From: BPIH01 sp042408535
Lineage (GTDB): Bacteria > Chloroflexota > Limnocylindria > Limnocylindrales > CSP1-4
DNA: 64,000 nucleotides
Assembly: GCA_042408535.1 (NCBI GenBank)
Contig: JBHORA010000146.1
Span: forward strand, 14,885 to 78,884
Direction of reading: 5' to 3'
Shown here: one piece after another, positions 26,664 through 35,934 of the stretch
How positions within the stretch are numbered: the first letter of the stretch is position 1
Layout: every line of letters starts with the position of its first letter
Notes under the pieces: generated by a model
Told to the model about the DNA's origin: nothing
Database searches by the model: none
Seen by the model: the letters and a program-made list of their open reading frames with translations, nothing else
Program-made: the position numbers and the translations under genes

Positions 26664-26838
26664 TGCGCACCTCCTCGGACCATCCCGCCCTCGCGCCGGC
26701 ACACCGCGGCGCTACAGCTTCCCGCCGTACATCCTGCGCACCTCCTCGGACCATCCCTCCCTCGCGCCGGCACGCCGCGGCGCTACAGCTTCCCGCCGTA
26801 CATCCTGCGCACCTCCTCGGACCATCCCGCCCTCGCCG
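26664..26838. repeat. 71-bp tandem repeat, about 2.5 copies
   Basis: Units start at 26664, 26735 and 26806 (71-bp steps); copies 1 and 2 differ at very few positions and copy 3 is partial. Read on the minus strand, the two copies contain AGGAGG, 8 bases, then ATG and a six-codon frame MYGGKL before TAG. The repeat lies in a 591-base gap (26486-27076) whose only other features are a hairpin and a weak TACCCT (26988-26993) before the next gene. Confidence 0.88.
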
Positions 26839-27076
26839 CAGGCTCGGGCCGGGGCGTGACTCTCGGGGGCGAGGCGGGAGCGGGGCGGGCGAGAAGCGGC
26901 TCGGGGCAGAGGGCCGGAGAGAGGCGCGGCCTGGTGCAGAAGGCGCAGGAGAGGCTGCTGAGCTGGCGCGGAGCACCCCAGGCGTGGTACCCTGCCGCCG
27001 TCCCGGCGGCGCCCCGACCGGGTCGCAGACAGCCCCACGACGCCATCGACCCCAGCGAGGAGCCAGGAGACTGTCA

Positions 27077-28762
27077 TTGCGAAAACTCGCCGCGGCTGCG
27101 CTCGCCGTCCCTGTCGTCATCGTCGTCTACGCGACGACCCTCCTCCGCCGCTCCATCGCCCTCCGAATCGGCCTCGCCCTCGGCGGCGGCGCCCTCCTTG
27201 GCCTTGGCATCGTCGCCGCCCTGTCGTCCACGCCGGCACGGGTGGCCGCACGACCGGCAACGACGCCGGCCCCACTCCCGGAGGCTGCCTTCACGACCCA
27301 GGTCCAGCTCGGGATGGCGACCGATGGTGCCCTCACCGTCGTCTTCAGTCGCCCCATGGACCCGGCCTCGGTGGCGGCGGCCCTCGAGATCACGCCCCCG
27401 GCCAGCCTCAGTCTCTCCTGGAACGCGACGTTCACCGAACTGAGCGTCCGCCCAGCGGCGGCCTGGGAGCCGTCGACGTACTACACCCTCACCATCGGCA
27501 GCGGTGCCCGCGACCAGACGGGGAGTCCCCTCGCCGAACCCGTCCGCCAGGCCTTCGTCGTCCGGCCATCGACGATTGGGCGGATCGTCGCCACGGGAAC
27601 CGTCGGCGAGCGGATCCGCCTCGACTCCGACATCACCTTCGCCTTCGATCGACCCGTCGACCTTGGGAGCCTCGCCCCGGCGCTCCGGATCACGCCCGCC
27701 ATCGAGGGCCGCTTCGTCCTCCCCGACGGGAGCGAGCTCTCGACAGTGGATTTCGTCGAGGGGGTCCGTGGTCGAACCGCCGATCGCCTCGTCTTCCGAC
27801 CCGACGGCCTTCTCGCCCCCGACACGACGTACCGCTTCGCCGTTGAGGGAACCGTCCGAGACGCCGAAGGAGCGCCGGTGGGGACCGTCGCGCCCCTCGA
27901 GGTTCGGACCGTCGCCGCCCCAACCGTCGTCCGCTTCCGACCCCGGAACGGGACGACGGGCGTCGACCGGGCCGCGGACGTCTCGGTCCGCTTCAGTCAG
28001 GCCATGGATCGGGCCTCGACGACGCCTGCCTTCAGCATCACCGTCGACGGGCGACGAGTCGATGGCACCCGCCGCTGGGCCGAGGGCGACACCGTCCTCG
28101 TCGTCGATCTCGCCGCCGATCTGCCCTACGGAGCAACGGTCGTCCTCGCCGTCGGCCCGACTGCCCACTCGGCCGTCGGGGCGCCCCTCGCCGCCCCCGC
28201 GCAGGCCACCTTCACCGTCGAGCCGAGCCCGACGCCGCCGCCAGCGCGGACGACGACCCGGACGAGCAGCTCGAGCGGCGGTTCGTCGGCTTCCGGTGGG
28301 AGCGGCGCGGCGTCGTGGTACGCCGTCGAGACGTACTACTTCCGGCTCCTCAATTGCACCCGAACCGGGGGCGTCGTGAGCTCGAGCGGCGGCTGCTCCG
28401 GGGCCGGGTCGGGTCCCCTCCGGCCGTTCCTTCTCGACGCGGGGATCAGCTCGAAGGTCGCCCGGCCGTATGCGAAGCTTCTCGCCACCCGGAATATCTG
28501 CAGCCACTTCGCCGACGGCGATCCGGGCGATCGGCTCCGCCGAGCGGGCTATCTCAACTACGTCTGGGCCGAGAATGTCGGCTGTCGATCGGGCGACCCG
28601 TACGCCGCCGTCCTCGGTAGTCACCTCTTCTTCCAGGCCGAGGAGCCGACGAACGGCGGTCACTGGCGGAACATGATGAACCCCGCCTACGACCGGGTCG
28701 GGATCGGCGTCTGGGTTTCGAGCGGCCGGGTCCGGCTCGTCGTGGACTTCTACCATCCGTGA
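27077..28762 (+). CDS. Secreted/anchored protein with three SbsA-type Ig domains and a C-terminal CAP domain
   Basis: A 561-residue surface protein. Hydrophobic segments near residues 4-15 and 28-46 form a signal or anchor. Three bacterial Ig-like domains each begin with a typical strand: LTVVFSRPMDPASV, ITFAFDRPVDLGSL and VSVRFSQAMDRAST. A Ser/Gly/Thr linker (about 390-415) leads to a CAP/SCP domain ending in ENVGCRSG, HLFFQAEEPTNGGHWRNMM and VGIGVWVSSGRVRLVVDFY. CAP domains in bacteria are surface proteins of varied function. The start is TTG 27077 with AGGAG (27065-27069) 7 bases upstream. Confidence 0.8.
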   Translation: MRKLAAAALAVPVVIVVYATTLLRRSIALRIGLALGGGALLGLGIVAALSSTPARVAARPATTPAPLPEAAFTTQVQLGMATDGALTVVFSRPMDPASVAAALEITPPASLSLSWNATFTELSVRPAAAWEPSTYYTLTIGSGARDQTGSPLAEPVRQAFVVRPSTIGRIVATGTVGERIRLDSDITFAFDRPVDLGSLAPALRITPAIEGRFVLPDGSELSTVDFVEGVRGRTADRLVFRPDGLLAPDTTYRFAVEGTVRDAEGAPVGTVAPLEVRTVAAPTVVRFRPRNGTTGVDRAADVSVRFSQAMDRASTTPAFSITVDGRRVDGTRRWAEGDTVLVVDLAADLPYGATVVLAVGPTAHSAVGAPLAAPAQATFTVEPSPTPPPARTTTRTSSSSGGSSASGGSGAASWYAVETYYFRLLNCTRTGGVVSSSGGCSGAGSGPLRPFLLDAGISSKVARPYAKLLATRNICSHFADGDPGDRLRRAGYLNYVWAENVGCRSGDPYAAVLGSHLFFQAEEPTNGGHWRNMMNPAYDRVGIGVWVSSGRVRLVVDFYHP

Positions 28763-28915
28763 GGGCCGCCACGCATCCCTGACGGCTGCCACGCCACCGG
28801 CGCGGTCGGCTCCGGCCCGCGGAGGAACACGACACGCTCCGCTCGGTTCGCCCGAGCCTCGTGCCGGCCGGCGGGGTTGGCGGAGGCGGGTCTCCAGGAC
28901 GAACGGAACCCGCCG

Positions 28916-29308
28916 ATGGACGAACGGGGGGCTGACGATGGACCTGGCGAACGCCAGAGTCGGAGCGTGATCCGGAACGCGATCCTCCACCTGACAAACG
29001 AGCAGCCCCTCCTCGTCGACCTCTTCGAGCCGCCGCGACCCGACGATGTCTCCCTCGTCTGCACGAACCTCCGCCAGCTGAACGGCCAGGGGCCGATCTT
29101 CGTCGAGCGGAGCGACTCGATCTTCGTTTTCCCCTACGGTCAGATCCGCTTCCTCGAGGTACCGGCCGCGGCCACGGAGGTGGCGGCCGACTACCGACCA
29201 CCCGGCGCGACAGAGCGCGCCAATCCAAAGGACCTTCCCGGCGCCACCGAAGGGACCGACGAGCTCGAGCTCGACCCCGCCTTCCTCGAGCGGATCCGGG
29301 ACCTCTGA
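28916..29308 (+). CDS. Conserved hypothetical protein
   Basis: A 130-residue soluble protein of unknown function. The ordered core (NAILHLTNEQPLLVDLF ... IFVFPYGQIRFLEVP) looks like a small beta-rich domain; both ends are charged and probably disordered. The start is uncertain: ATG 28916 has a weak ribosome site, and GTG 28967 just before the core is an alternative. It sits between the CAP protein and topA, with no visible operon link. The 153-base gap upstream holds nothing recognisable. Confidence 0.65.
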   Translation: MDERGADDGPGERQSRSVIRNAILHLTNEQPLLVDLFEPPRPDDVSLVCTNLRQLNGQGPIFVERSDSIFVFPYGQIRFLEVPAAATEVAADYRPPGATERANPKDLPGATEGTDELELDPAFLERIRDL

Positions 29309-29378
29309 CGGTGCGTCGGGCCTCCACCGAAGGCGTCCCCTTCCCCGGCGCGTAAGCGGACGCCGAGGGGGCCGGTGC

Positions 29379-29384
29379 TAGACT
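29379..29384 (+). promoter_or_regulatory. Leaderless -10 (TAGACT) of topA
   Basis: TAGACT ends 8 bases before ATG 29393, no ribosome site between. Confidence 0.5.
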
Positions 29385-29392
29385 CCCCGGCG

Positions 29393-32008
29393 ATGTCACG
29401 GAACCTCGTCATCGTCGAGTCGCCGGCCAAGGCAAAGACCATCGAGCGCTACCTCGGACCGGGCTTCAAGGTCCTCGCCTCCTACGGTCACGTCCGGGAT
29501 CTGCCCGAGAACCCGGGTCGGGATGGCCTCGGCGTCGACGTCGAGCACGACTTCGCGCCCCAGTACGTCGTCGTTCCCGGGCGCCGGCGCCAGCTCGAGG
29601 CGATCGGCCGAGCCGCCCGGGACGCCGAAGCCGTCTACCTCGCCACGGACCTCGATCGGGAGGGCGAGGCGATCGCCTGGCACGTCGCCGAAGCCATCGG
29701 CCTCCCGCCCGAGAAGACTCGGCGGGTCACCTTCAGCGAGATCACCGAGCGGGCGATCCGCGAGGCCTTCGCGAACCCGAGGGGCATCAATCACGACCTC
29801 GTCGACGCTCAGCAGGCGCGCCGCGTCGTCGATCGGATCGTCGGCTACCTCCTCAGCCCGCTCCTCTGGCGAAAGGTCCGGCGTGGCCTCTCGGCCGGGC
29901 GGGTCCAGTCCGTCGCCGTCCGTCTCGTCGTCGAGCGCGAGCGCGAGATCCGGGCCTTCGTCCCCCGCGAGTACTGGACGATCGAGGTCCGCCTGGCGAC
30001 GCCGGCCGGCGAGACCTTCGTCGCCGAGCTCGTTCGGATCGACGAGGCGAAGCCCGACATCCCGGACCGAGCCGCAGCCGAGGCCCATGCTGCTGCCCTT
30101 CGCGAGCTCGAGCCCATCGTCACCGGGCGAACGACGAAGCGCCAGCGCCGGACACCGCCGCCTCCCTTTACGACCTCGACCCTCCAGCAGGAGGCGAGCC
30201 GCAAGCTCGGCTTCTCGCCCCAGCGGACGATGCGGATCGCCCAGCGCCTCTACGAGGGCGTCGAGACCCCGGAGGGGGTCGTTGGCCTCATCACCTACAT
30301 GCGTACTGACTCGGTCAGCCTGTCCTCGCAGGCCCTCGCCGAAGCCGAGGCGGTCGTTCGGGCCCGCTTCGGCGATGCCTACGCTGTCGCCGGCGGACGT
30401 CGCTACCGGACCCGCTCCCGAACGGCCCAGGAGGCCCACGAGGCAATCCGACCGACCGCCTTCGCCCGGGATCCCGACGCCCTCGCCCCGCACCTCGACC
30501 GCGACGAGGCGCGGCTCTACCACCTCATCTGGCAGCGGGCCCTCGCCTCGCAGATGGCGCCCCGCGAGCTCGAGACGACGAGCCTCGATCTTGCCGCCGG
30601 CCGCTACGGCCTCCGGGCGACGGCGACCCGGACCGTCTTCGACGGTTACAGCCGGATCTACACCGAGGGCCGCGACGACGAGGGCGACGAGGCTGCCGAG
30701 GGCCGGCTCCCTGACCTTGCCGAGGGAGACCGGGCCCGGGTCGAGGAGGTCCTGCCGAGCCAGCACTTCACGGAGCCACCGCCCCGCTACACCGAGGCGA
30801 GCCTCGTCAAGGCCCTCGAAGACCACGGCATCGGCCGGCCATCGACGTACGCGGCGACGATCGCCACCATCGTCGAGCGCGGCTACGTCGAGGTGAAGGA
30901 GCGGCGCCTCTACCCGACGCTCATCGGCGAGATCGTGACCGACCTCCTCGTCGGGCACTTCGGCGAGTTCGTCGATGTCGGCTTCACGGCCCGGATGGAG
31001 GAGGATCTCGACCGGATCGCCGCCGGCCGACGTCGCTGGGTGCCCGTCGTGCGGGCCTTCTACGAGCCCTTCCGGCTCCTCGTCGAGACGAAGACGAAGG
31101 AGCTCCGGAGGGCCGACGTCGCGACGCGACCGACCGACGAGCGCTGTTCGCTCGGCCACCCGATGGTCCTCCGGATCGGCCGCTACGGCCCCTTCCTCGC
31201 CTGCTCCGAGTACCCGGCCCACAAGGAGACGCGACCCCTCCCCGACGGGGGAGCTGGCGAAGGAGGAGACGTGCCGGAAGCGACGACGGAGGCCGGCCGA
31301 GATGGGTCGGACGCGATGGCGGAGCTCGAGGGCGTCGGCGATCCGTGTCCGGAGTGCGGGGCGACGGCAGGTGGCCGCCTCGTCGCCAAGCGGAGCCGCT
31401 TTGGGCCCTTCGTCGGCTGTGACCGTTACCCGGCCTGCCGCTACGTGCAGCGGGCGAGTCCCGAACCCGAACCCCTCGCCTTCGAGGTCGTGTGCCCTCG
31501 CTGCGAGCGCGGGCGCCTCGTCGCTCGCCGAGCCCGCCGGACGGGCAGTGTCTTCTGGGGCTGCTCCCGCTATCCGACTTGCCGCTTCACGACCGCCCGC
31601 GAGCCCACGGGTGCCGTCCACGATGCTGATGCCGGGCCCGTCGGCCGCGAGGGGGAGGGCGGGCGGTGCCTCCGCTGCGGCGCCCAGATCGCCCTGCCCG
31701 ACGGCTCGCTCGTTGGGCTCCGGCTCTCCGGTGGCCCACCCGACCCGGGTGCCCTCGCCGGCCGGCGGCGCTCCATGGGCCGTGCTTCCTGTCGCGATGG
31801 GTCCGCCACGCTTCGTGCGCGCCCAGGCGGCGCCCGCCGGGGTTGGCGGACCCGCCAGGGAGACGCGCCGGCTGAAGGGAGGGCCGCTCCGGGCGCGGGC
31901 ACCGTCGAGGTCGGCGGAGACGGGCGGCTGCCGAGCGGTGGAGAGGCGATGGCCGGCTCGCCGACGGCGTCCAAGGCGCCGCAGGCGCCGGCAGCATCGG
32001 AGGGCTGA
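29393..32008 (+). CDS. topA: DNA topoisomerase I (type IA)
   Basis: Relaxes negative supercoils; 871 residues. The Toprim domain opens NLVIVESPAKAKTIERYLG and holds DLDREGEAIAWH (about 86-97). The active-site tyrosine is Tyr302 in TYMRTDSVSLS. The C-terminal part has zinc-ribbon repeats: CPECGATAGG...CDRYPACRY and CPRCERGRL...CSRYPTCRF are complete four-cysteine fingers, while the first (CSLGH...CSEYPAH) has His in place of two Cys. The last ~130 residues after a CLRCG pair are low complexity. The stop shares one base with the xer start (TGATG). Confidence 0.96.
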   Translation: MSRNLVIVESPAKAKTIERYLGPGFKVLASYGHVRDLPENPGRDGLGVDVEHDFAPQYVVVPGRRRQLEAIGRAARDAEAVYLATDLDREGEAIAWHVAEAIGLPPEKTRRVTFSEITERAIREAFANPRGINHDLVDAQQARRVVDRIVGYLLSPLLWRKVRRGLSAGRVQSVAVRLVVEREREIRAFVPREYWTIEVRLATPAGETFVAELVRIDEAKPDIPDRAAAEAHAAALRELEPIVTGRTTKRQRRTPPPPFTTSTLQQEASRKLGFSPQRTMRIAQRLYEGVETPEGVVGLITYMRTDSVSLSSQALAEAEAVVRARFGDAYAVAGGRRYRTRSRTAQEAHEAIRPTAFARDPDALAPHLDRDEARLYHLIWQRALASQMAPRELETTSLDLAAGRYGLRATATRTVFDGYSRIYTEGRDDEGDEAAEGRLPDLAEGDRARVEEVLPSQHFTEPPPRYTEASLVKALEDHGIGRPSTYAATIATIVERGYVEVKERRLYPTLIGEIVTDLLVGHFGEFVDVGFTARMEEDLDRIAAGRRRWVPVVRAFYEPFRLLVETKTKELRRADVATRPTDERCSLGHPMVLRIGRYGPFLACSEYPAHKETRPLPDGGAGEGGDVPEATTEAGRDGSDAMAELEGVGDPCPECGATAGGRLVAKRSRFGPFVGCDRYPACRYVQRASPEPEPLAFEVVCPRCERGRLVARRARRTGSVFWGCSRYPTCRFTTAREPTGAVHDADAGPVGREGEGGRCLRCGAQIALPDGSLVGLRLSGGPPDPGALAGRRRSMGRASCRDGSATLRARPGGARRGWRTRQGDAPAEGRAAPGAGTVEVGGDGRLPSGGEAMAGSPTASKAPQAPAASEG

Positions 32009-33117
32009 TGGGGCGGCGGTGCGCGTCGAACCCGCGGCCGAGGTCGGCTGCGGCCGAGGCCGGTTCGAGCCCGTCGCGCCGAGCGACGCGGGGAGGGGAC
32101 GAACGGCGGCTCGACCCAGCGGGCGAAGCGGCTCGCGATGCCTACCTCCAGAGCCTCGTCGCCCGGGGTGCGTCGGCCCACACCCGTCGCTCCTATCGGG
32201 CCGCCCTCGACCGGTACCTCGCCTGGCTGGCGGCCGAAGGGGTGGATTGGCGAGCCCCCGAGCGAGGCGCCCTTCGGCGCTACCTCGCTGAGCTGGCCCG
32301 CACGAGCGCCCGGTCCTCCGTCGTCCAGCGCTTGGCGGCGATCCGCTCCTTCTACCGCTGGGCCGTTCGATGTGGCCTCGTCCCCGGTCAGCCCTGGGCG
32401 ACCATCGCCGGACCCCGGTCGAACCGCCGCCTCCCCAAGGTCCTCGCCGTCGAGCAGATCGAGCGCCTCCTGGCGGCCATCGGCGACGAGCCGACGGTGG
32501 GTCGCCCGGGGAACGACCTCGTCTGCGCCCGGATCCTTCGCGACCGGGCCCTTGTCGAGCTCGCCTACGCCGCTGGTCTCCGGGTCAGCGAGCTGGCCGG
32601 TGCGGAGATCGATGCCCTCGATTTGCGGCGGGCCGAGATCCGGGTCGTCGGGAAGGGCGGCAAGGAGCGGATCGGGCTCCTCGGTCGGCCAGCGGTGGCG
32701 GCTCTGGCCGAGTACCTCGAGCGCGGTCGCCCCGTCCTCGCGGCTCGGGGGCGGGACGACGGGTCGTCGGCTGCCCTCTTCCTCAACGCCCAGGGTCGGC
32801 CCCTTGGTGTCCGCGGCATCCGGTACCGGCTCGAGGTCCTCCGGCGGCGGGCCGACCTGCCCGACGGCGTCGGCCCCCACACCCTTCGCCACTCCTTCGC
32901 CACCCACCTCCTCGACGGTGGGGCCGACCTGCGGATCGTCCAGGAGCTCCTCGGCCACGCCAGCCTGGCGACGACCCAGATCTACACGCACGTCTCGGCA
33001 GGCCGCCTCCGAGCGGCGTACTTGGCGGCCCATCCTCGCGCCCGCGCCGGGTTGGCTGGCGTCCGAGCCGCGGCCTCGGTCTCCGACGCAGGCTCGAACG
33101 AAGGGGGGACGGCGTGA
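32008..33117 (+). CDS. xerC: Tyrosine recombinase XerC/XerD-like
   Basis: Site-specific recombinase of 369 residues that probably resolves chromosome dimers at dif. A basic tail of about 40 residues precedes the SAM-like core-binding domain. All catalytic residues are present: Arg192 (AAGLRVSEL), Lys216 (VVGKGGKE), His291 and Arg294 (HTLRHSF), His317 (LGHASL) and Tyr326 (IYTHV). Its place directly after topA, as in topA-codV type arrangements, and the lack of flanking mobile genes argue for the housekeeping enzyme and not an integrase. Whether it is XerC or XerD cannot be told. Confidence 0.88.
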   Translation: MGRRCASNPRPRSAAAEAGSSPSRRATRGGDERRLDPAGEAARDAYLQSLVARGASAHTRRSYRAALDRYLAWLAAEGVDWRAPERGALRRYLAELARTSARSSVVQRLAAIRSFYRWAVRCGLVPGQPWATIAGPRSNRRLPKVLAVEQIERLLAAIGDEPTVGRPGNDLVCARILRDRALVELAYAAGLRVSELAGAEIDALDLRRAEIRVVGKGGKERIGLLGRPAVAALAEYLERGRPVLAARGRDDGSSAALFLNAQGRPLGVRGIRYRLEVLRRRADLPDGVGPHTLRHSFATHLLDGGADLRIVQELLGHASLATTQIYTHVSAGRLRAAYLAAHPRARAGLAGVRAAASVSDAGSNEGGTA

Positions 33118-34265
33118 CTCGGTCACCGACGGACACCGAGCCGGGCGTCTCGACCGAGCGGCTGCCGGCGGCCGGACCTTCTCCGTCGACGGGGGTCGAC
33201 CTGGGGCGCACGGTCGGGGCCCTCGGGCCGCTCGCCGATCCGGTGGGCTGGGACAGGCGGGTCGAGGCATCGCTCCACGGCACGGTCTTCCAGCTCACTG
33301 GATGGGCGGCCGTGAAGCGCTTGACCGGCTGGCGGGCCGAGCGCGTCGGTGACCGAGCCGGCGGGCTCCTCGCCCAGGTCCTCATCCGCCGCCCGGGCCC
33401 GCTGCCCTGGCACTTCGCCTACGTGCCGCGCGGGCCCGTCGCCGACCGCTGGTCGCCGGGGATCGTCGCCGACGCAACCGACCTCCTCCGCTCGACCGTC
33501 GCGCGGGCCGGCGTCCGGGTCTCTCACGTCCGAATCGACCCGGACGTCGAAGCCGACGGTCCCGAGGACGGGGACGGCGCGCTGCGAGCGGCGCTCGCCG
33601 CCGCCGGTTGGCGACCGGCCAGCCCAATCCAACCGGTGACGACTCGCCTCATCGACCTCCGGGCCGACGAGGCGGCCCTCTGGTCCGACCTCCGGCAGAA
33701 GTGGCGCCAGTACGTGAACCGGGCCCGCTCGCTCGGGGTCCGGATCGTGGAGGCGGACGCTGACGGGATCCCGGTCTTTCACCGGATCCTCGTGGAGACG
33801 GCGACGCGGGGCGGCTTCCAGGCTCGGAGCGAGGCCGCCTATCGGGCTGTCTGGGACGCCTTCGCGGCGGACGGCCGCTGCCGCCTCCTCTTCGCCGAAA
33901 CCGCCGACGGCGAACCGGTCGCGTCGCTCTTCCTCGTCCGTTGCGGCGGCCGCGTCGCGGAGTTCTACGGAGGCATGACGGCGACGGGAGCGGACTTGCG
34001 GGCGAACTACCTCCTGAAGTGGGAAGCGATCCGCTCGTCACGGGAGCGCGGGGCTACCTCGTACGACCTGTGGGGCCTTGCGACGCCGGGGATCGCCCAC
34101 TTCAAGGCCGGCTTCGGAGGCCGCGAGGTTCGCTACATCGGAGCCTGGGATCTCGTCGTCGATCGGGTCGGGTACGGTGGCTGGAGCGCCGCGGCCGCGG
34201 CCCGCCAGTGGCTCCTCCGCCGAAGGCGCCGCGAGGGAGCGAGGGACCGTGCGCGGTCCGAGTGA
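33114..34265 (+). CDS. FemAB/FemX-family peptidyltransferase (peptidoglycan cross-bridge)
   Basis: GNAT-fold enzyme of the FemABX family, 383 residues, expected to use aminoacyl-tRNA to add a branch amino acid to a peptidoglycan precursor. Family blocks include LRQKWRQYVNRARSLGV in the first half and FYGGMTATGADLRANYLLKW followed by YDLWGLATPGI in the second. The start overlaps the xer stop (GTGA) and is preceded by AAGGGGGG; the C-terminus overlaps murE by 17 bases. This coupling to murE supports a cell-wall role. The amino acid added is unknown. Confidence 0.82.
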   Translation: MTRSPTDTEPGVSTERLPAAGPSPSTGVDLGRTVGALGPLADPVGWDRRVEASLHGTVFQLTGWAAVKRLTGWRAERVGDRAGGLLAQVLIRRPGPLPWHFAYVPRGPVADRWSPGIVADATDLLRSTVARAGVRVSHVRIDPDVEADGPEDGDGALRAALAAAGWRPASPIQPVTTRLIDLRADEAALWSDLRQKWRQYVNRARSLGVRIVEADADGIPVFHRILVETATRGGFQARSEAAYRAVWDAFAADGRCRLLFAETADGEPVASLFLVRCGGRVAEFYGGMTATGADLRANYLLKWEAIRSSRERGATSYDLWGLATPGIAHFKAGFGGREVRYIGAWDLVVDRVGYGGWSAAAAARQWLLRRRRREGARDRARSE

Positions 34266-35925
34266 GGGGCACCCGCCGGGCCAGCCCCTCGGGGTCTCCC
34301 GAGGTGTCGCCCCGGCGGGCGATCTCGTCGCGCGACTCGCCCGGATCGGGATCCTGCGGTCGGTGTGGTGCGACGGCCGGTTGTGCGAACCCGAGGCGGT
34401 CGAGGCGGTCCAGCTCACCGGGCTCGCCTACGACTCGCGGCGCGTTCGGCCCGGGGCCTGTTTCGTCGCCGTCCCGGGCTTCCACGTCGACGGCCACGCC
34501 TACGTCGTCAGCGCCGCGAGGCAGGGGGCCGTCCTCGCCCTCGTCGAGCGGCCGGTGCCGGACGCGGCGGTCCCCCAGCTCGTCGTGGCGAACGCTCGGC
34601 GGGCCCTCGCCGAGGCGGCCGCCTGGTGGGCCGGCGATCCGTCTCTCCGGCTCGGCATCGTCGGCATCACCGGGACCGACGGCAAGACGACGACGGGTCT
34701 CCTCGCTGCACGTGCCCTCCGGGCGGCCGGGATCCGAACGGGGCTCCTCGGCACGGCGCTCCTCACCATCGGCGGCGTCACCGAGGTCAACCCCGAACAC
34801 GTGACGACCCCCGAGGCGCCGGAGCTCCAGGCCGCCCTGGCGGCGATGGAGGCCGCCGGTGACGTCGCGGCCGTTGTCGAGACGACCTCCCACGGACTTG
34901 CCCTTGACCGGGTCGCCGGCATCGTCTACGACGCGGCCCTCTTCACGAACTTGAGCCACGAGCATCTCGACCTCCACGGGACCTTCGAGGCGTACCGGGC
35001 CGCGAAGGTCTCGCTCTTCGAGCGCCTCGGGAGGGGCGGACCGGAGACGCTTCCAGCGCCGGCCCTCGACGGGGCGGCGAGGAAACCCCTCGGCTGGGGA
35101 CCGCTGGCGGTCGTGAACGTCGACGACCCGCACGCTGGTCACTTCCTGGAGGCGGCCCGGCGGGTCGGGGCACGGGTCGTCACCTACGGGCTCGGACCGG
35201 AGGCCGAGGTCCGAGGGACGGCGATCGAGGAGACCCCGAGCGGCCTCGCCGTCGAGGTCGTCGGTCCGGCAGCGGGCCGAGTCGAGCTCCGCCTCGTCGG
35301 CCGCTTCAACGCCGCCAATGCCCTCGCCGTCGTCGCCCTCGGGGTCGGGCTCGGCCTCGACCCGGCCCTCGTCCGAGCCGGGCTCGCCGGCGTCGACCGG
35401 GTTCCGGGACGGATGGAGCGGGTCGAGCTCGGCCAGCCCTTCGCCGTCGTCGTCGACTACGCTCACAGTCCTGCCGCCCTCGCGGCCGCCCTCGAGGCCC
35501 TGGCGCCGATCGCCGGCACCGGTGGGGGCAGTCTCATTGCCGTCTTCGGTTCGGCTGGCGAACGGGACCGCGCGAAGCGCCCCGTCATGGGCCGGATCGC
35601 TGCCGAGCGGTGCCGCCTCGTCGTCCTGACCGACGAGGACCCGCGCGGCGAGGACCGGATGGCGATCCTTGAGGAGATCGCGGCCGGGGCCGAGATCCTC
35701 GGTCGCCGGCGAGGCGAGGACCTCCTCCTCGTCCCCGACCGGCGGGCGGCGATCCGGGTGGCCTTCGAGCGAGCTCGACCGGGGGACGTCGTCCTCTTGG
35801 CCGGCAAGGGTCACGAGCGGTCGATCATCGGTCCGACGGGCGCCGAGCCCTGGGACGAACGGGCCGAAGCGGAGCGAGCCCTTCGGGAGATCGGCTACGG
35901 GGCGAAGCCTGTCAGGGCGGAGTAG
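34249..35925 (+). CDS. murE: UDP-N-acetylmuramyl-tripeptide synthetase
   Basis: Cytosolic ligase adding the third stem-peptide residue to UDP-MurNAc-Ala-Glu; 558 residues. GTDGKTT (142-148) is the P-loop, Lys253 in YRAAKVSLF is the expected carbamylated lysine, and VVDYAHSPAA is typical of the C-terminal part. The residue-3 specificity motif reads DEDPRGED (462-469) where meso-DAP enzymes usually show DNPR: the Arg is kept but Asn becomes Asp, so the amino acid added (DAP, Lys or Orn) is uncertain. GTG 34249 lies within femAB, indicating tight coupling; ~40 unconserved residues precede the fold. Confidence 0.93.
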   Translation: MRGPSEGHPPGQPLGVSRGVAPAGDLVARLARIGILRSVWCDGRLCEPEAVEAVQLTGLAYDSRRVRPGACFVAVPGFHVDGHAYVVSAARQGAVLALVERPVPDAAVPQLVVANARRALAEAAAWWAGDPSLRLGIVGITGTDGKTTTGLLAARALRAAGIRTGLLGTALLTIGGVTEVNPEHVTTPEAPELQAALAAMEAAGDVAAVVETTSHGLALDRVAGIVYDAALFTNLSHEHLDLHGTFEAYRAAKVSLFERLGRGGPETLPAPALDGAARKPLGWGPLAVVNVDDPHAGHFLEAARRVGARVVTYGLGPEAEVRGTAIEETPSGLAVEVVGPAAGRVELRLVGRFNAANALAVVALGVGLGLDPALVRAGLAGVDRVPGRMERVELGQPFAVVVDYAHSPAALAAALEALAPIAGTGGGSLIAVFGSAGERDRAKRPVMGRIAAERCRLVVLTDEDPRGEDRMAILEEIAAGAEILGRRRGEDLLLVPDRRAAIRVAFERARPGDVVLLAGKGHERSIIGPTGAEPWDERAEAERALREIGYGAKPVRAE

Positions 35926-35934
35926 GGGAGCGGC

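Noticed and set aside
26664..26838. CRISPR-like array
   Set aside because: The 71-bp units are directly abutting with no unique spacers and no cas genes nearby.
32008..33117. Integrase of a mobile element
   Set aside because: Position in a topA-xer-femAB-murE operon, no att-like direct repeats and no cargo genes point to the housekeeping Xer recombinase.
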